Below, piece by piece: positions 1 through 10,343 of a stretch of 64,000 bases of DNA (within the stretch, counting starts at the first letter, position 1; each line of letters begins with the position of its first letter). This DNA comes from Uranotaenia lowii (Eukaryota; Arthropoda; Insecta; Diptera; Culicidae), in contig NC_073691.1 in NCBI RefSeq assembly GCF_029784155.1, forward strand, positions 127,906,714 through 127,970,713, written 5' to 3'. Under the pieces are notes generated by a model that worked only from the letters and a program-made list of their open reading frames with translations, was not told where the DNA came from and did not search any database. A program made the position numbers and the translations under genes.

Positions 1-593
1 TTTCAATAATATTAATTGAATTGGTTGATTCAACATTGTTATCAAAATCCATGAAAAATATTTAAAATTATCTTAAACTAGTTGCAGAAAATACGCAATT
101 AAAACAAAGAATATTGCTTTAAAAAATATCTCCTAATCATACAATTTAAAAATCGGCTGGCAAATCTTGTAAGCAGTCTTGGAGGGTTGAATAATCTGAA
201 ATCATAAAAATGATCTATAATTATATGAATCTATAAATGAATCCATTTGAGTCCATTGTCTTTTGATTTTCTGATTGTGAAAACATTAGTGAAATTTTGA
301 ATAAACTAGATTAAAGATTAAGAAAATCACTTAATACTTGACACTACTTTAATTTTTTTGTGATAATGCTTATCGTGATGCGATCTGGAGTTGAAACGTT
401 TGTCCTAACTCAAGCTTTAGAAAAACTAAGAAAATCAAATAGTAATTGAGTCAACATTGCGCATAAAAAATAAGCTTTGGAGTTGCTACTTCGAATCATT
501 TTTCGAACTTTTCAAAAACAAAAGCTAGAAACAAAGTTATTCTTATTGAAAATTAAAATTTTTTGGCTTCCAAGAAGATTATATTTTCAAAAC

Positions 594-745
594 ACAAAAA
601 TTTAGACTTGAAAACAAAGAAAAACTTATTGAAATTATTCAAATTTATTTATAATTCGGACTATAAAATTCGGTGTTTAGATACATTTCATAATAAAAAC
701 AAATTTCAAAGACAATATAGGGTTTTGTATAAAATTGTAAATCGA
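594..745 (+). repeat. Dispersed repeat, uninterrupted copy
   Basis: About 150 bp that recurs in two pieces at 4791-4861 and 5876-5940. There the two halves are separated by 1.0 kb. No coding content is evident. Confidence 0.6.
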
Positions 746-804
746 AATTGACAATTTATTTAAAACTAGCTTCAATTCGTAAATGTCATGTACTGTCTTA
801 GGCC

Positions 805-900
805 TAGCGCATAGGTCGGCAACCTGCGGCTCTTTGGATGTATAACTGCGGCTCTTTAGCTCAATGTGTGAAAATTTTGAAAATTTTCGAAATTTTCTAG
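805..900 (+). mobile_element. hAT-like terminal fragment
   Basis: Contains GGTCGGCAACCTGCGGCTCT, a sequence widely found at the ends of hAT-family elements. No opposite end is recognised; a weak fragment. Confidence 0.35.
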
Positions 901-1398
901 AGTAAACGGACGCAACATATGTTTTCCTTCAGTTCAGTTAATATTTTCCAGGATTTAAAAAGAACCCAAAAAAACATCTATGGATCAAATAAACAGCATT
1001 TTATCAGTTTGCAACCAAGGTGAGCTTTAGAAATCAGTTAACGTTCTTCATAAAAGTTTGTTTCTGATTAAGTCTGATCCAGCATTTGGAAGCCTGGAGA
1101 AATTTTCCTTCGGTGGTATGGGAAGTTTTCCGTTGAATTTGTTTTCTTTGTTGTTCTGATTTAATCGGCTAAAAACTGAGCATTTTTAATCGTCAAATAA
1201 AATCCTCACTGTTGAGATTATGAAATTGAGTTTGTTTTTCTTGAATTGAATATTTTAAAAATAAATTTGCTTTACCACCGTTCTGATCGAATATGAACAT
1301 CAGATGATGATTTTAATAATGCTTTGAATACTGATAATAATTGTTATGTGCATAAAAATTTCAGTCTTAAAACTTGTTGTTTTTAAATTTTTCAAATA

Positions 1399-1817
1399 CA
1401 GACCCCGTTCGTTTTTGGCAACACGCTCGTAAATTTTATGTTGCCAAAATCGAATGTTGCCAAAATCGAACGGTTTTTTTTGTCACTTTTTTATTTTGTA
1501 TTTAAATTTCAAATAACTCGAAATATATGTTAAACCTAATAAAAGCATTTTTTTTTCAATTTGGCTCAATTTTATTAGTTTCAAGCAGTAAAACATGGAA
1601 AAATTCGTGGTTTAACTGTTAAAAACTATTATAATTAAGCCGAATTGAAAAAATTCATGCTAAAATTACGTTTTACATTAATTTTGATTGAATTGAAATG
1701 AGAATAAAAAATAAAAAAGTAACAAAAAAAACCGTATTTCTTTAATGTTGCCAAAAACGAACGGTTTTTGCTCGGATGTTGCCAAAATCGAATGTTGCCA
1801 AAATCGAGTGGGGTCTG
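1399..1817. mobile_element. MITE with TA target duplication
   Basis: The ends CAGACCCCGTTCGTTTTTGG and, inverted, CAGACCCCACTCGATTTTGG are flanked by TA at 1397-1398 and 1818-1819. Subterminal copies of TGTTGCCAAAATCGAA occur near both ends. It is 419 bp and noncoding, with a Tc1/mariner-type structure. Confidence 0.8.
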
Positions 1818-2273
1818 TATTGAATTCCCTCTCTCAGTGTTCTTTTTCAAATCCATGAAAGCATTTCACAAATTTTCAAAAATTCAAGTTCTTCTTTCTA
1901 ATTTTGAACATGAATTCAAGTGAACAATATTTTCAAGTTTGTGAAAAATATTTTTGTGTACCGGGAGCAGAGTGCTTGATCTAATTTTAAAATTTCATAC
2001 ATAATATGAATATTTTTAGATATTTATTCAAAGGAGCAACTTTATTTGGTAAAGAAGCATTTTATTCCATAAACTTTAATATATCGTCTTACAACTTTTA
2101 CACCCTTTTTTGATTCTACACTTAATTTCTTTATCATGTTTTGGTTTTGGTTTGTTCAATGAAGTTATGATCAGAATAACGTCAAAAAACTAAAATTTGA
2201 GTTAAAAAAATCGGTTCGTTGAAAAATGAAATACAGCGAAGGAAAGCTGAAGTTAGATGTCTATTATTATGTA

Positions 2274-3181
2274 TGGGAGAGTGGGGAATCATGGGCCACT
2301 TTTTTTCGTTGTTTCATAACTTCTTTATTATAAAAGATAAAATGAAAACAAAAAATGGTATGTTTTTCTTCATTTTTAAGGTATCATAAGGTATTTTTCT
2401 AAAATTTTTGATAAGTTATTTTCACCAAATTCTGATTGTTTGAAAAAAAGTAATATTTTTCGGATTTCGAAAAACTGTGGGGAATCGTGGGCCATCAAAT
2501 CCCAATTGACCAAATAACATGCAAAGTTTATGAGTTGACCAAAAATTTTGATTTCATAATTCATTTCGTTATTTTAAAGCAATTTTAGATGATAAAATAA
2601 ATATGAGAGCTGTGTATGTTCGAAAAGATTCCAAAACCTGGCGAGCGAACGTTTTGGCAAAATTTCTTATTTGGAAAGAACATAATATTTTTCATAGTTC
2701 TTCATTTGGCATAAGAAAACTTTACAGATAGGAAAAACGTATTTCAAGTTAAAAATAAAAAAAATAAAAATATAGATGGTTCAAGATGTGTAGCCCACGA
2801 TTCCCCACAAGCTATGATTTGCAAATTGGTTGCGTAGGTGTGACTTATTGATGTTTCATCAAAAATTCCTTTTTCACGTGAAAGATCATGAGAAAACTAA
2901 GATCATAAGCGTATGAGCATATTTTTGTTATGCACTTTAGGTTCCCCATCGATGAAATTAGCGGTTGTTTTTTTAATTATGTAAGAACATTTTTCTAACT
3001 TTTTTTAGCTTGATAAATAAAAGAAGCAGATGATGCGTATTTCAGTCAACAAAATATAGAAATATATGCTCACGCAAAGCGACGACGATGACTGTTGGTT
3101 TAAGATTTTTATCTCAACACACATTTGAGATATTAAAAGTGGCCCACGTTTCCCCATGGCCCACGATTCCCCACTCTCCCC
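2274..3181. mobile_element. TA-flanked MITE, GGGAGAGTGGGGAATC family
   Basis: The inverted ends share GGGAGAGTGGGGAATC and flanking TA (2272-2273, 3182-3183). Internal repeats of GTGGGGAATCGTGGGCCA occur at about 2477, 2790 and 3140. It is inserted in another repeat whose uninterrupted relative is at 26858-27075. Its ends resemble the element beginning at 63492. Confidence 0.8.
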
Positions 3182-4790
3182 TAAGATTTAATATCAAAGC
3201 TTTCATTGGACCCCAGCATATTTCTACATCATCGTATGAACCTAGGCGTGATGATTCAACAAATCACTGTAAAATACACTGAAATACAGCAAAGCTGTTA
3301 AGAATTAAAGTATTTAAAAAAAAATTTGACTGTTTAAATATTTGAAATTGTTTTGCTTGGAATATTGAAATATTAAAATAAATTTATCACACAACGAATC
3401 TTATATCATTATGATCGGTTGACATTTTCGGCCAAATTTAAAATATGAATTTGTGATAAGTATTCATAGAACATGATATATTTGAGACTCAGAGGTTTAG
3501 ATATTCTATTTAAGATTTTTTTATTAGTATGGAGAGGAAACAAATTGAAAGGGTTACGATTTTGAACAGAATTGAGAATTTAAACTTAAATTTTCGTTAT
3601 CGAAAAATATAATTATTGAAATCTTTTTTTTATTTTACCAGAAATCAAAATGAGAACTTGAAAGCTGAATCGGAATGTTTGTAATAAAAAAGATTAAAAG
3701 AAATTTTATAACCGTATTATCTGATTACATCTCGCGACCGATCGTTAAATTTTGTCAAATTTTGACTTATTTTTAGTATCCGTTAAATGAGCATTCATGA
3801 ATTAAAATTTGTTAGTTTATTTATTCTAAGGCCCGGAAATATTTATCTACTTGAAATGAAAGTTTTATGCGCATAACAAACAAATGAACCTCATTGGCTT
3901 TTAACGGATGTTTAAACCAAAAAAAATTAGGCTTATTTGTAGAACTTTAGGAAAAAAATAAAAGCTGTCGCTCGTTTAGTTTGTTTAAAATTAATTTACC
4001 TCTTATAGTATGCATTTTTATGATATAAAATTTCCAATGCATCTTTTTACTATTTCAACAGAACACATCGGAAATATATATTTTTATATGGGAATAGATG
4101 TTTGGAAAGAATTGAACCAAAGTTTGAAATGATAAATTTTATCAGGTTACAATGGCAAATCTCCATAATTTAACGTTACTAAACTGTACTCGTTTTGAAA
4201 ATGTATTGGTTCAGAAGAACGAAAATCGCTTCCGTTTGCCAATAAAACAATGAAAATCTGTGGCGATGTGAGAAGGATAATGAAACTGAGTTCTTATCAG
4301 GATGCAATGTATCTTAGCGATCACCATTATTAACCCACCCCCCACTTTGGCACGGCCTTGATGACGTATAGTTATTTTTAGATTTTTCATACATTACATA
4401 GGAATCAAACTTAAATCTTCGTTTTTCGAAAAAGTTCAGTAAAGAAACTAAAAGAACTACATTTAGTGATGAAACAATTGATTTCAGTAAGAAACATATT
4501 GAATAAAGAGCTTAGAATCATTTTAAAACTCGAATTAGATAATAGTTACGAGAAAAGATGATAAATTTAATATTTTACTGTTAACGAACTTGAAATTTGC
4601 GTGTTAAAGGATTCATTAGGACTATTAGATGTGTTCTCTAGCAATATTTAATTTTCAATTTTTAAGCTTGCTTCTTGGAAGCTTCTTGGAAGAGTGCTTT
4701 ATCAAAACATCGTTTTACCATTACACTCAGAAATGAAAAGAATATAAAAATATTATTTTTTATGCTCTGGGTGTATTATTACAAAAATTT

Positions 4791-5940
4791 GGACTTGAAA
4801 TCAAAGACAAACTTATTGAAAATTATTCAAATTTATTTATAATTCGGACTTCAAAATTCGGCAAATTAATTAAAACAATACAATTTAGTTTTATTAATTT
4901 ATTTGGAAATTATAATGAAATTTTAGTTTAATTTATAGGCCTTGTTGGTAAAAGTAATGTTCTTTAAGTAAGAACATTTACAGATTATGAATATGAAAAT
5001 TTGTTTCTTGAGGAACAAATTGATGACATGTGATGAAAATGCTTCTTATCTAATTCTTCTCGTTAATATTCAATATCTATTTATTTCTTTCAATTTTCTA
5101 TCGGCCTAAATTTTAATAATCTTGAAATTTTCTTAATTAAAGAACAAAACTTTCATCAATATGGTTATTTCTTATATTAAAATATGAACAACGGGAAAAA
5201 ATTCGGCTCAGTCAATTCACGGATCCAAAACACCTTCTCTTCTATAAATAGATAAAATTTTTACATTTATGGAAGACATTTTTTCAATAAAAACTTCAAA
5301 TAAATTTTAGAACTTATTTATAGAATTCAATTGATGATTAAAATTAACAAACTTCTCGAAATCTGAATAACGATTTGATTTTTGCATTGAAATTATCTCA
5401 AATGCAATCTAGTTAATACATCCTAAAAATTTCGTTTAAAATCTATTATTTTTAAAAATGGCTAAAAGTAAACATATAGAAAACGTTAATATGTTTTTTT
5501 TTTCGCAGAAGTCAAAATTTCTTGGGAAAAAACCTTTATTTTAATTCTTTTTTAAACATTTTGAAGTTTTATCAGAGAAGTGCAGAATTTTCTAAAACAA
5601 TTTATACCTATTTTAAAAAGTTGCAAGACATCAAAATCAATCAAATTTGCTCTTAACTTCTTTGCACCTAAATGTGAATTTTGTGGCCTTGTGTAATTTA
5701 TCAAAATCCTTTGAATGACGTGTTGAGTATTTAGAAGAACAATAAACATAAATTGAAGTTGATGTTAAAATGGGTTGGTTTCTTTGAGAATATTTCATAT
5801 CAGCATTAAATTTGTTATGATATAAAAGTTTTTTATTATTTTCGAAGTGATTAGTAATAACGTAATGGATTAACTTGTTTAGATACATTAACAAAAACCA
5901 ATTTCAAAGACAAGATAGGGTTTTGTATTAAATTGTAAAT
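4791..5940 (+). repeat. Dispersed repeat copy interrupted by 1.0 kb
   Basis: 4791-4861 matches the left half of 594-745 and 5876-5940 matches the right half. The intervening 4862-5875 is extra sequence, an insertion here or a deletion in the other copy. I see no clear inverted repeats at its ends. Confidence 0.55.
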
Positions 5941-6202
5941 TTACGAATAAACATATTTTTATTAAAACTTATTTATAAACACCTTTTGAGATGAAGTAAT
6001 TTCTCGTTACTATGGTAAATTCATTTCTTGAACTGAAAAATATTACTTGAAAAAAATCTTCATGGAGAGGGTTAAGCCTATAACAACACATAGGGTGCAA
6101 AAACAAGAAATAATTGCAAAAAACATGGAATTTCATCACTTCATTGATCACAAACTAAAACGATCATATTTGATAAAAAAAATTTCTTTGGTATACGCAT
6201 CC

Positions 6203-6417
6203 GTTGGGCTTGTGATATAGCTCAGTTGGCAAGTTAGTTGCTTTCTGAGCCGATGTCCTTGAGTTCGAGCCCAAGAGTAAACATCGATCACAGTTGTACC
6301 GGATAAGTTTTTCAATGACTTGTCCGCCAACTTCATCGTTGATATAAGTCGCGAATGACATAAGAATGTTAAAACGACTATAATCGAAACAAAAAAAAAA
6401 AAAAAAAAAAAAAAAAA
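6203..6417 (+). mobile_element. tRNA-derived SINE with target site duplication
   Basis: The RNA polymerase III A box (TAGCTCAGTTGG, 6218-6229) and B box (GTTCGAGCC, 6263-6271) are followed by a roughly 110-bp body and an A run of about 28 (6391-6418). The flanks carry ACGCATCC at 6195-6202 and 6418-6425, the expected target duplication. The tRNA part has no intact cloverleaf, so this is a retroposon and not a tRNA gene. Confidence 0.85.
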
Positions 6418-6810
6418 ACGCATCCCTCAAAAGTCTATTTATTGAAATATTTGAAATTTTCATTTTTGCCATGAACAATGGCCGCCATGACACTTTGCGC
6501 AAGGAAAACAAAACATGCCGTTTTTCGAGAAAATGACAAACTTTTACAAATATTTCGAGACATGTGCAGATGAAGATGCAGATGAAATAACTATCCTGAA
6601 GCGTTTTTTTTTTGACGAAATGATTTTCTTGAGCATTGATAAGAAGCTTCACAAGAAGAAAAGTACGTTTTGTTCCCAGTGTATCACCAGTGATCCACTT
6701 TACTTACTCAAAAATTTATATGTTTTTGTTGAAATCTAAGTAAACCATTATATGATTCTGCTTGCATAAGCAATTTTCTGCACGTCAGTAATTTTGTTTG
6801 AAGGAAATTA

Positions 6811-7117
6811 TCAAGTTCACTGGTGTTGGGAAAAAGTGGTAGACATTTTGACATTTTGAAAATTTTACCATGCAAAAATGTTTTCAAGATCTTTGGGCGT
6901 TGTATTTTTTTAACAGCACTGTTTCTATTTCAGCCGTATGTGTTAGAAATAGAAACAATGCTATTTTTGCATCACAGCATGCGAAAATACAACACGTGTT
7001 GTATAGAAAAACTCCCAAAAGCCAAAGATCTTGAAAATGTTTTTGCATGGCAGAATTTTCAAAATGTGCAAAAAGTGAAAAAATTTCTACCATTTTTCCC
7101 AACACCATTGAACTTGC
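6811..7117. mobile_element. Fold-back MITE, CAAGTTCACT family, copy 1
   Basis: About 307 bp, nearly palindromic along its length. The ends carry CAAGTTCACTGGTGTTGGGA and, inverted, CAAGTTCAATGGTGTTGGGA. The second member of the family is at 56731-57042. Open frames read across it are a product of the palindrome. Confidence 0.75.
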
Positions 7118-8156
7118 TCTAAAAACTTGTCAAGTTATTGAACAACAAATGACGACTTGATTCAAATTCGAAAAAAATCCGACTTTTTTGCAGCTTTTGA
7201 TCTGCCAAGCAAAACCTAGCGAACCGATTTTCTTCAAATTTCGTGCAATGTTTCTTCACTCATATCTACACATTCGGTGAAAAAATGGTGTTGATCCAAA
7301 GCGCCCAGTTCAAATGCGAGCTGTGAAAAGTTGTGGATCACCTGTGCTACCATGGGAAGAAAAGGGTTAACACGAAAAACGAGGATAGAAAGGGAAATAT
7401 GAAAATAAAAAGAATTACAGACGAAGATCAATAGCTTTTATGAAAAGGTATATTTCGAAAAAGTACCTAGTCCAAGTCTAGCACAGCTAACACATCCCTC
7501 ACTGGAACATCGGGTGGTTTTCCTCGGACCCGGAATCTATGAAGTTCGTTCTAGCGACAAGGTGGTCCTCACACGACCAAACAATAAGATCAATGTCATG
7601 GTAACCTATAGGCCGCAACCGCATAAATTGCTGCCAGCAATATTTATACGATAGAGTACCGCATTCAAGGAATAATGATTGGACATGAGACGGGAAAATA
7701 TAGGAATAAAAACCCGACTAAGGTCCAATCTATTAAAGCAGGGTTTAAGGCTTAGGCCGATGACATAGTGAATGCGATGCGATACGAAACGGCGAATGCG
7801 ATTCAATGCGGCGGATCGCTTAAACCTGACATACTTCATACTTCACCGCGTTAAGCAGATGTCAATTTGTTCCGTCGCCCGAGTTCGCATTGGCCGCGTT
7901 CGCCAATTCGCATCGCATCGCTCTTACTATGTCATCGGCCTTACCTTTGGGATATTCGAGTGAAGCCACCGACCCAACTCATCCTCGTCCTATCTCGCGG
8001 TTATTGAATTTTATTCATTGGATCATTTCTCGATAAGAAATGATTGTGAGTTATTATGTTCTAATGATTCCAGTTTATTATCGTCGGAGTAATAAGCGAA
8101 TACCTGAAAACTAATATTTTTTTATATTATTTTCATTTCTGAGTGTTTGCTTTGTT

Positions 8157-8366
8157 TGGGTTCCTCCGCATTGCTCGATAGTGGGCAATGAGATGGCAGA
8201 CTCTCTGGCAAAGGTGGGGGCGATGGAAGACGACACGTATTAACGTGCCACCGTCTTCAACGAATTTTACTATTTGATTCGAAGAAACTCTCTTGTCAAC
8301 TGGCAGCGCAAATGGGAATATGATGAGTCCGCTCGATTATTCCAAAGGTACAAACCCGCCACATAA
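8157..8366 (+). pseudogene. RNase H remnant of a non-LTR retrotransposon
   Basis: One frame reads WVPPHCSIVGNEMADSLAKVGA, the C-terminal part of an RNase H domain (H-x-x-I-x-G-N-E-x-A-D). It then has one internal stop at the codon after MEDDTY and continues with NSLVNWQRKWEYDESARLFQ, typical of the region after RNase H in mosquito I/Jockey-like elements. No reverse transcriptase is nearby, so this is a truncated and mutated fragment. Confidence 0.75.
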
Positions 8367-8799
8367 AATTTAGATCCTAGAATAAGAATTCGAATTCTGA
8401 ACCATTTCTTCATTATTCATCATAAACTTTTAAAGCACAGGAATAGAGTTCAATTAAATTTTATTGCATACAATTTTCTAATTTAAAATCTTATGTCCGA
8501 CGTCTGTGATCCATACTATTCTCGTGGAAACAGATCTTCTTTCTCGCCGTTTATTGAATGCGAAAAAAATATCAACAGGATTGTAATTTTATCGACCATT
8601 GCGAAAAACTTCACAACTGGATGAAGCATTCAGAATAGGTACGTCACATTTCCGCGATGGATTGGTGGAGGAAGAAGAAAAAAAAAATAAAAATTCCAGT
8701 CATCAATCAATCAATCATAAAATCTTCTATCAACATGCCTTGAATGACCAGCCGAAAATCATCAAGCAAGTAGGTAGCAAGACAGCGACAGCAGTGCAG

Positions 8800-10282
8800 T
8801 GACTATCGCGTAAATACAATATACATACGCGTATACATCCTTACACATCGACAGAGCACGTGTACTCGCTCGTTTGGTGCTCCGCGTATGAATGTTCGCG
8901 TTCGCGTTCGAATCGCGTTTTGGAAAATCATTTCCGCGTGACGTCACTTGAACGAAATGAAGAGCGGAAAATTAAACAAACACACAGTCACATCACAACC
9001 CATGAATCGACGGCTGTTGAGCTGAGTGCTGCTCTGCTAGTAGAGGTGCCATGTCATATTGAAACGACCATGCGTGTTGGTGAGATCGTTCCGTTACCAT
9101 CCCATGGCTGGCATTCATGGCAGCGAGCAGCACCACATCCACAGGCAAGTCAGCTAGTCAACAGCAACAGCAGGAGGAACCTGAAAGAATGTGAACAAAT
9201 CCGAACTTGGATGGAATCAGCCGTCAGAAATCATTCGTAGCCCGTTCGTCGGTTGATGTGCACACGCGTAGTTTGTGCTCTTATTTGTGTGCCTCCTGAA
9301 GTCGCCTTTTTTGTACCTTATTGGATTGATATATACAACAAACAAGATTTCCGACTGGTAGTTTTGGATATCGCTACTGCTTTTCGTCGGTCAAATGAAG
9401 AGTTCTGTTGTTTGTTTTGGTACGGAAACAGCATTTAACAACTATTTCTGGATAGTGATTCACTCCCACGGATGAGTGTGATTGGAAAGCCTAAAAAACG
9501 CCAGAACCACACATACGGATTATTTAGCAACCAAAACCTGTAACCGTTTATCCAGCTAGCTAGGTCGCATTAGCGTAATGTAAAATAAAAGGGGGAAACG
9601 TAATACAAGTGATATACGCGAGTGAAATCAAGTGCTGTTACTGTGTCGATCAACTTTTTAACATATACAACACCGAAGAATTATTGGGTCGGAGAGGTTT
9701 TTTTTTATTCAAATGGAAAATACATAAATCGGCTCGATAGTGAAGCAAGTTTACATAAAAGGTGATTCGAGTTGATTTGAGTATCAAAAAGAAACTGGAT
9801 CAACTCAGTAGGTGCAAGTTATAAGTATCTTCCATAATAAAAGCGAGTAAAAATGATTCATCATAATCAGAGCCTATTTTGAGATAATTTATCATCAGAA
9901 AAGTGAGGAAAGCCACATAACAACTCATTTACCCCGGGTGAATGACAATCTGAAGTGCTACAGTGCCGAGATCATTGTTAAGTACTGATGCTTAATACCT
10001 GCCCGCTAAATACTCATAAGTAGCGCAAAAATAGTTAGCCGATTCGGTCACCTTCGTGACGAAACACCGAGTGAGCCTGAGCAACCGCTACGACGCGAAC
10101 AGTCAACACACGCGAGGTGAAACTCTCTGTCTACTACTTGGTCGATCATCGTTCTGTTACCTGTCAAAATTATCACCAATAATCAGTCATCGTCGTCACC
10201 AGGCGTCGCCTCACGCTCGCACAAATCACCGTCTCCGGCGCGGGCGGAGTCGGCAGGAGCCTCCAAAACGTCCTCAACCAAA
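8800..10282 (+). promoter_or_regulatory. puc: Probable promoter and 5' UTR of puckered
   Basis: This stretch is clearly richer in CpG and poorer in recognisable repeats than its surroundings, and ends at the puckered ATG. It holds a perfect CRE/ATF palindrome TGACGTCA at 8939-8946 and an ATGATTCAT at 9853-9861. A TATA-like AATAAAAGG lies at about 9583, and GTCAC/GTGAC arms at 10047-10060. I cannot fix the transcription start. No convincing additional coding exon is seen, apart from the open frame just upstream of the ATG described in the findings. Confidence 0.45.
8939..8946. promoter_or_regulatory. CRE/ATF palindrome TGACGTCA near the promoter
   Basis: Perfect 8-bp palindrome bound by CREB, ATF and Jun/ATF dimers in the known bZIP families. 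It lies 1.3 kb upstream of the puckered ATG in CpG-rich sequence. Confidence 0.5.
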
Positions 10283-10343
10283 ATGAGAATAAAGCGTGAA
10301 TCAACCTGCCTAGGATTACGGCTGATGCCAACCGCCAAGCTTG
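10283..10343 (+). CDS. puc: puckered coding exon 1 (start codon to donor)
   Basis: The ATG lies in a good insect context (ACCAAAATG) and encodes [20 protein letters not shown] plus one base of the next codon. The donor TTG|GTAAGTA follows at 10344. The exon is assigned by phase: its single leftover G completes GCA with exon 2. The frame is open upstream to a TGA at 10118-10120 with no other ATG, so 10283 is the first usable start on a contiguous mRNA. An upstream exon spliced to the AG at 10188-10189 or nearby could lengthen the N-terminus. The basic residues followed by LGL resemble a MAPK docking site. Confidence 0.8.

Noticed and set aside
6203..6290. tRNA gene
   Set aside because: A and B boxes are present, but no consistent acceptor or anticodon stems can be drawn, and a poly(A) tail and target duplication mark it as a SINE.
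6148..6652. Minus-strand frames of 91 and 162 codons
   Set aside because: They translate the poly(A) tail of the SINE as a phenylalanine run and cross the SINE; not genes.
10056..10286. Upstream ORF whose stop overlaps the puckered ATG
   Set aside because: It needs a GTG start at 10056; the frame contains no ATG, so a eukaryotic ribosome would not be expected to use it.
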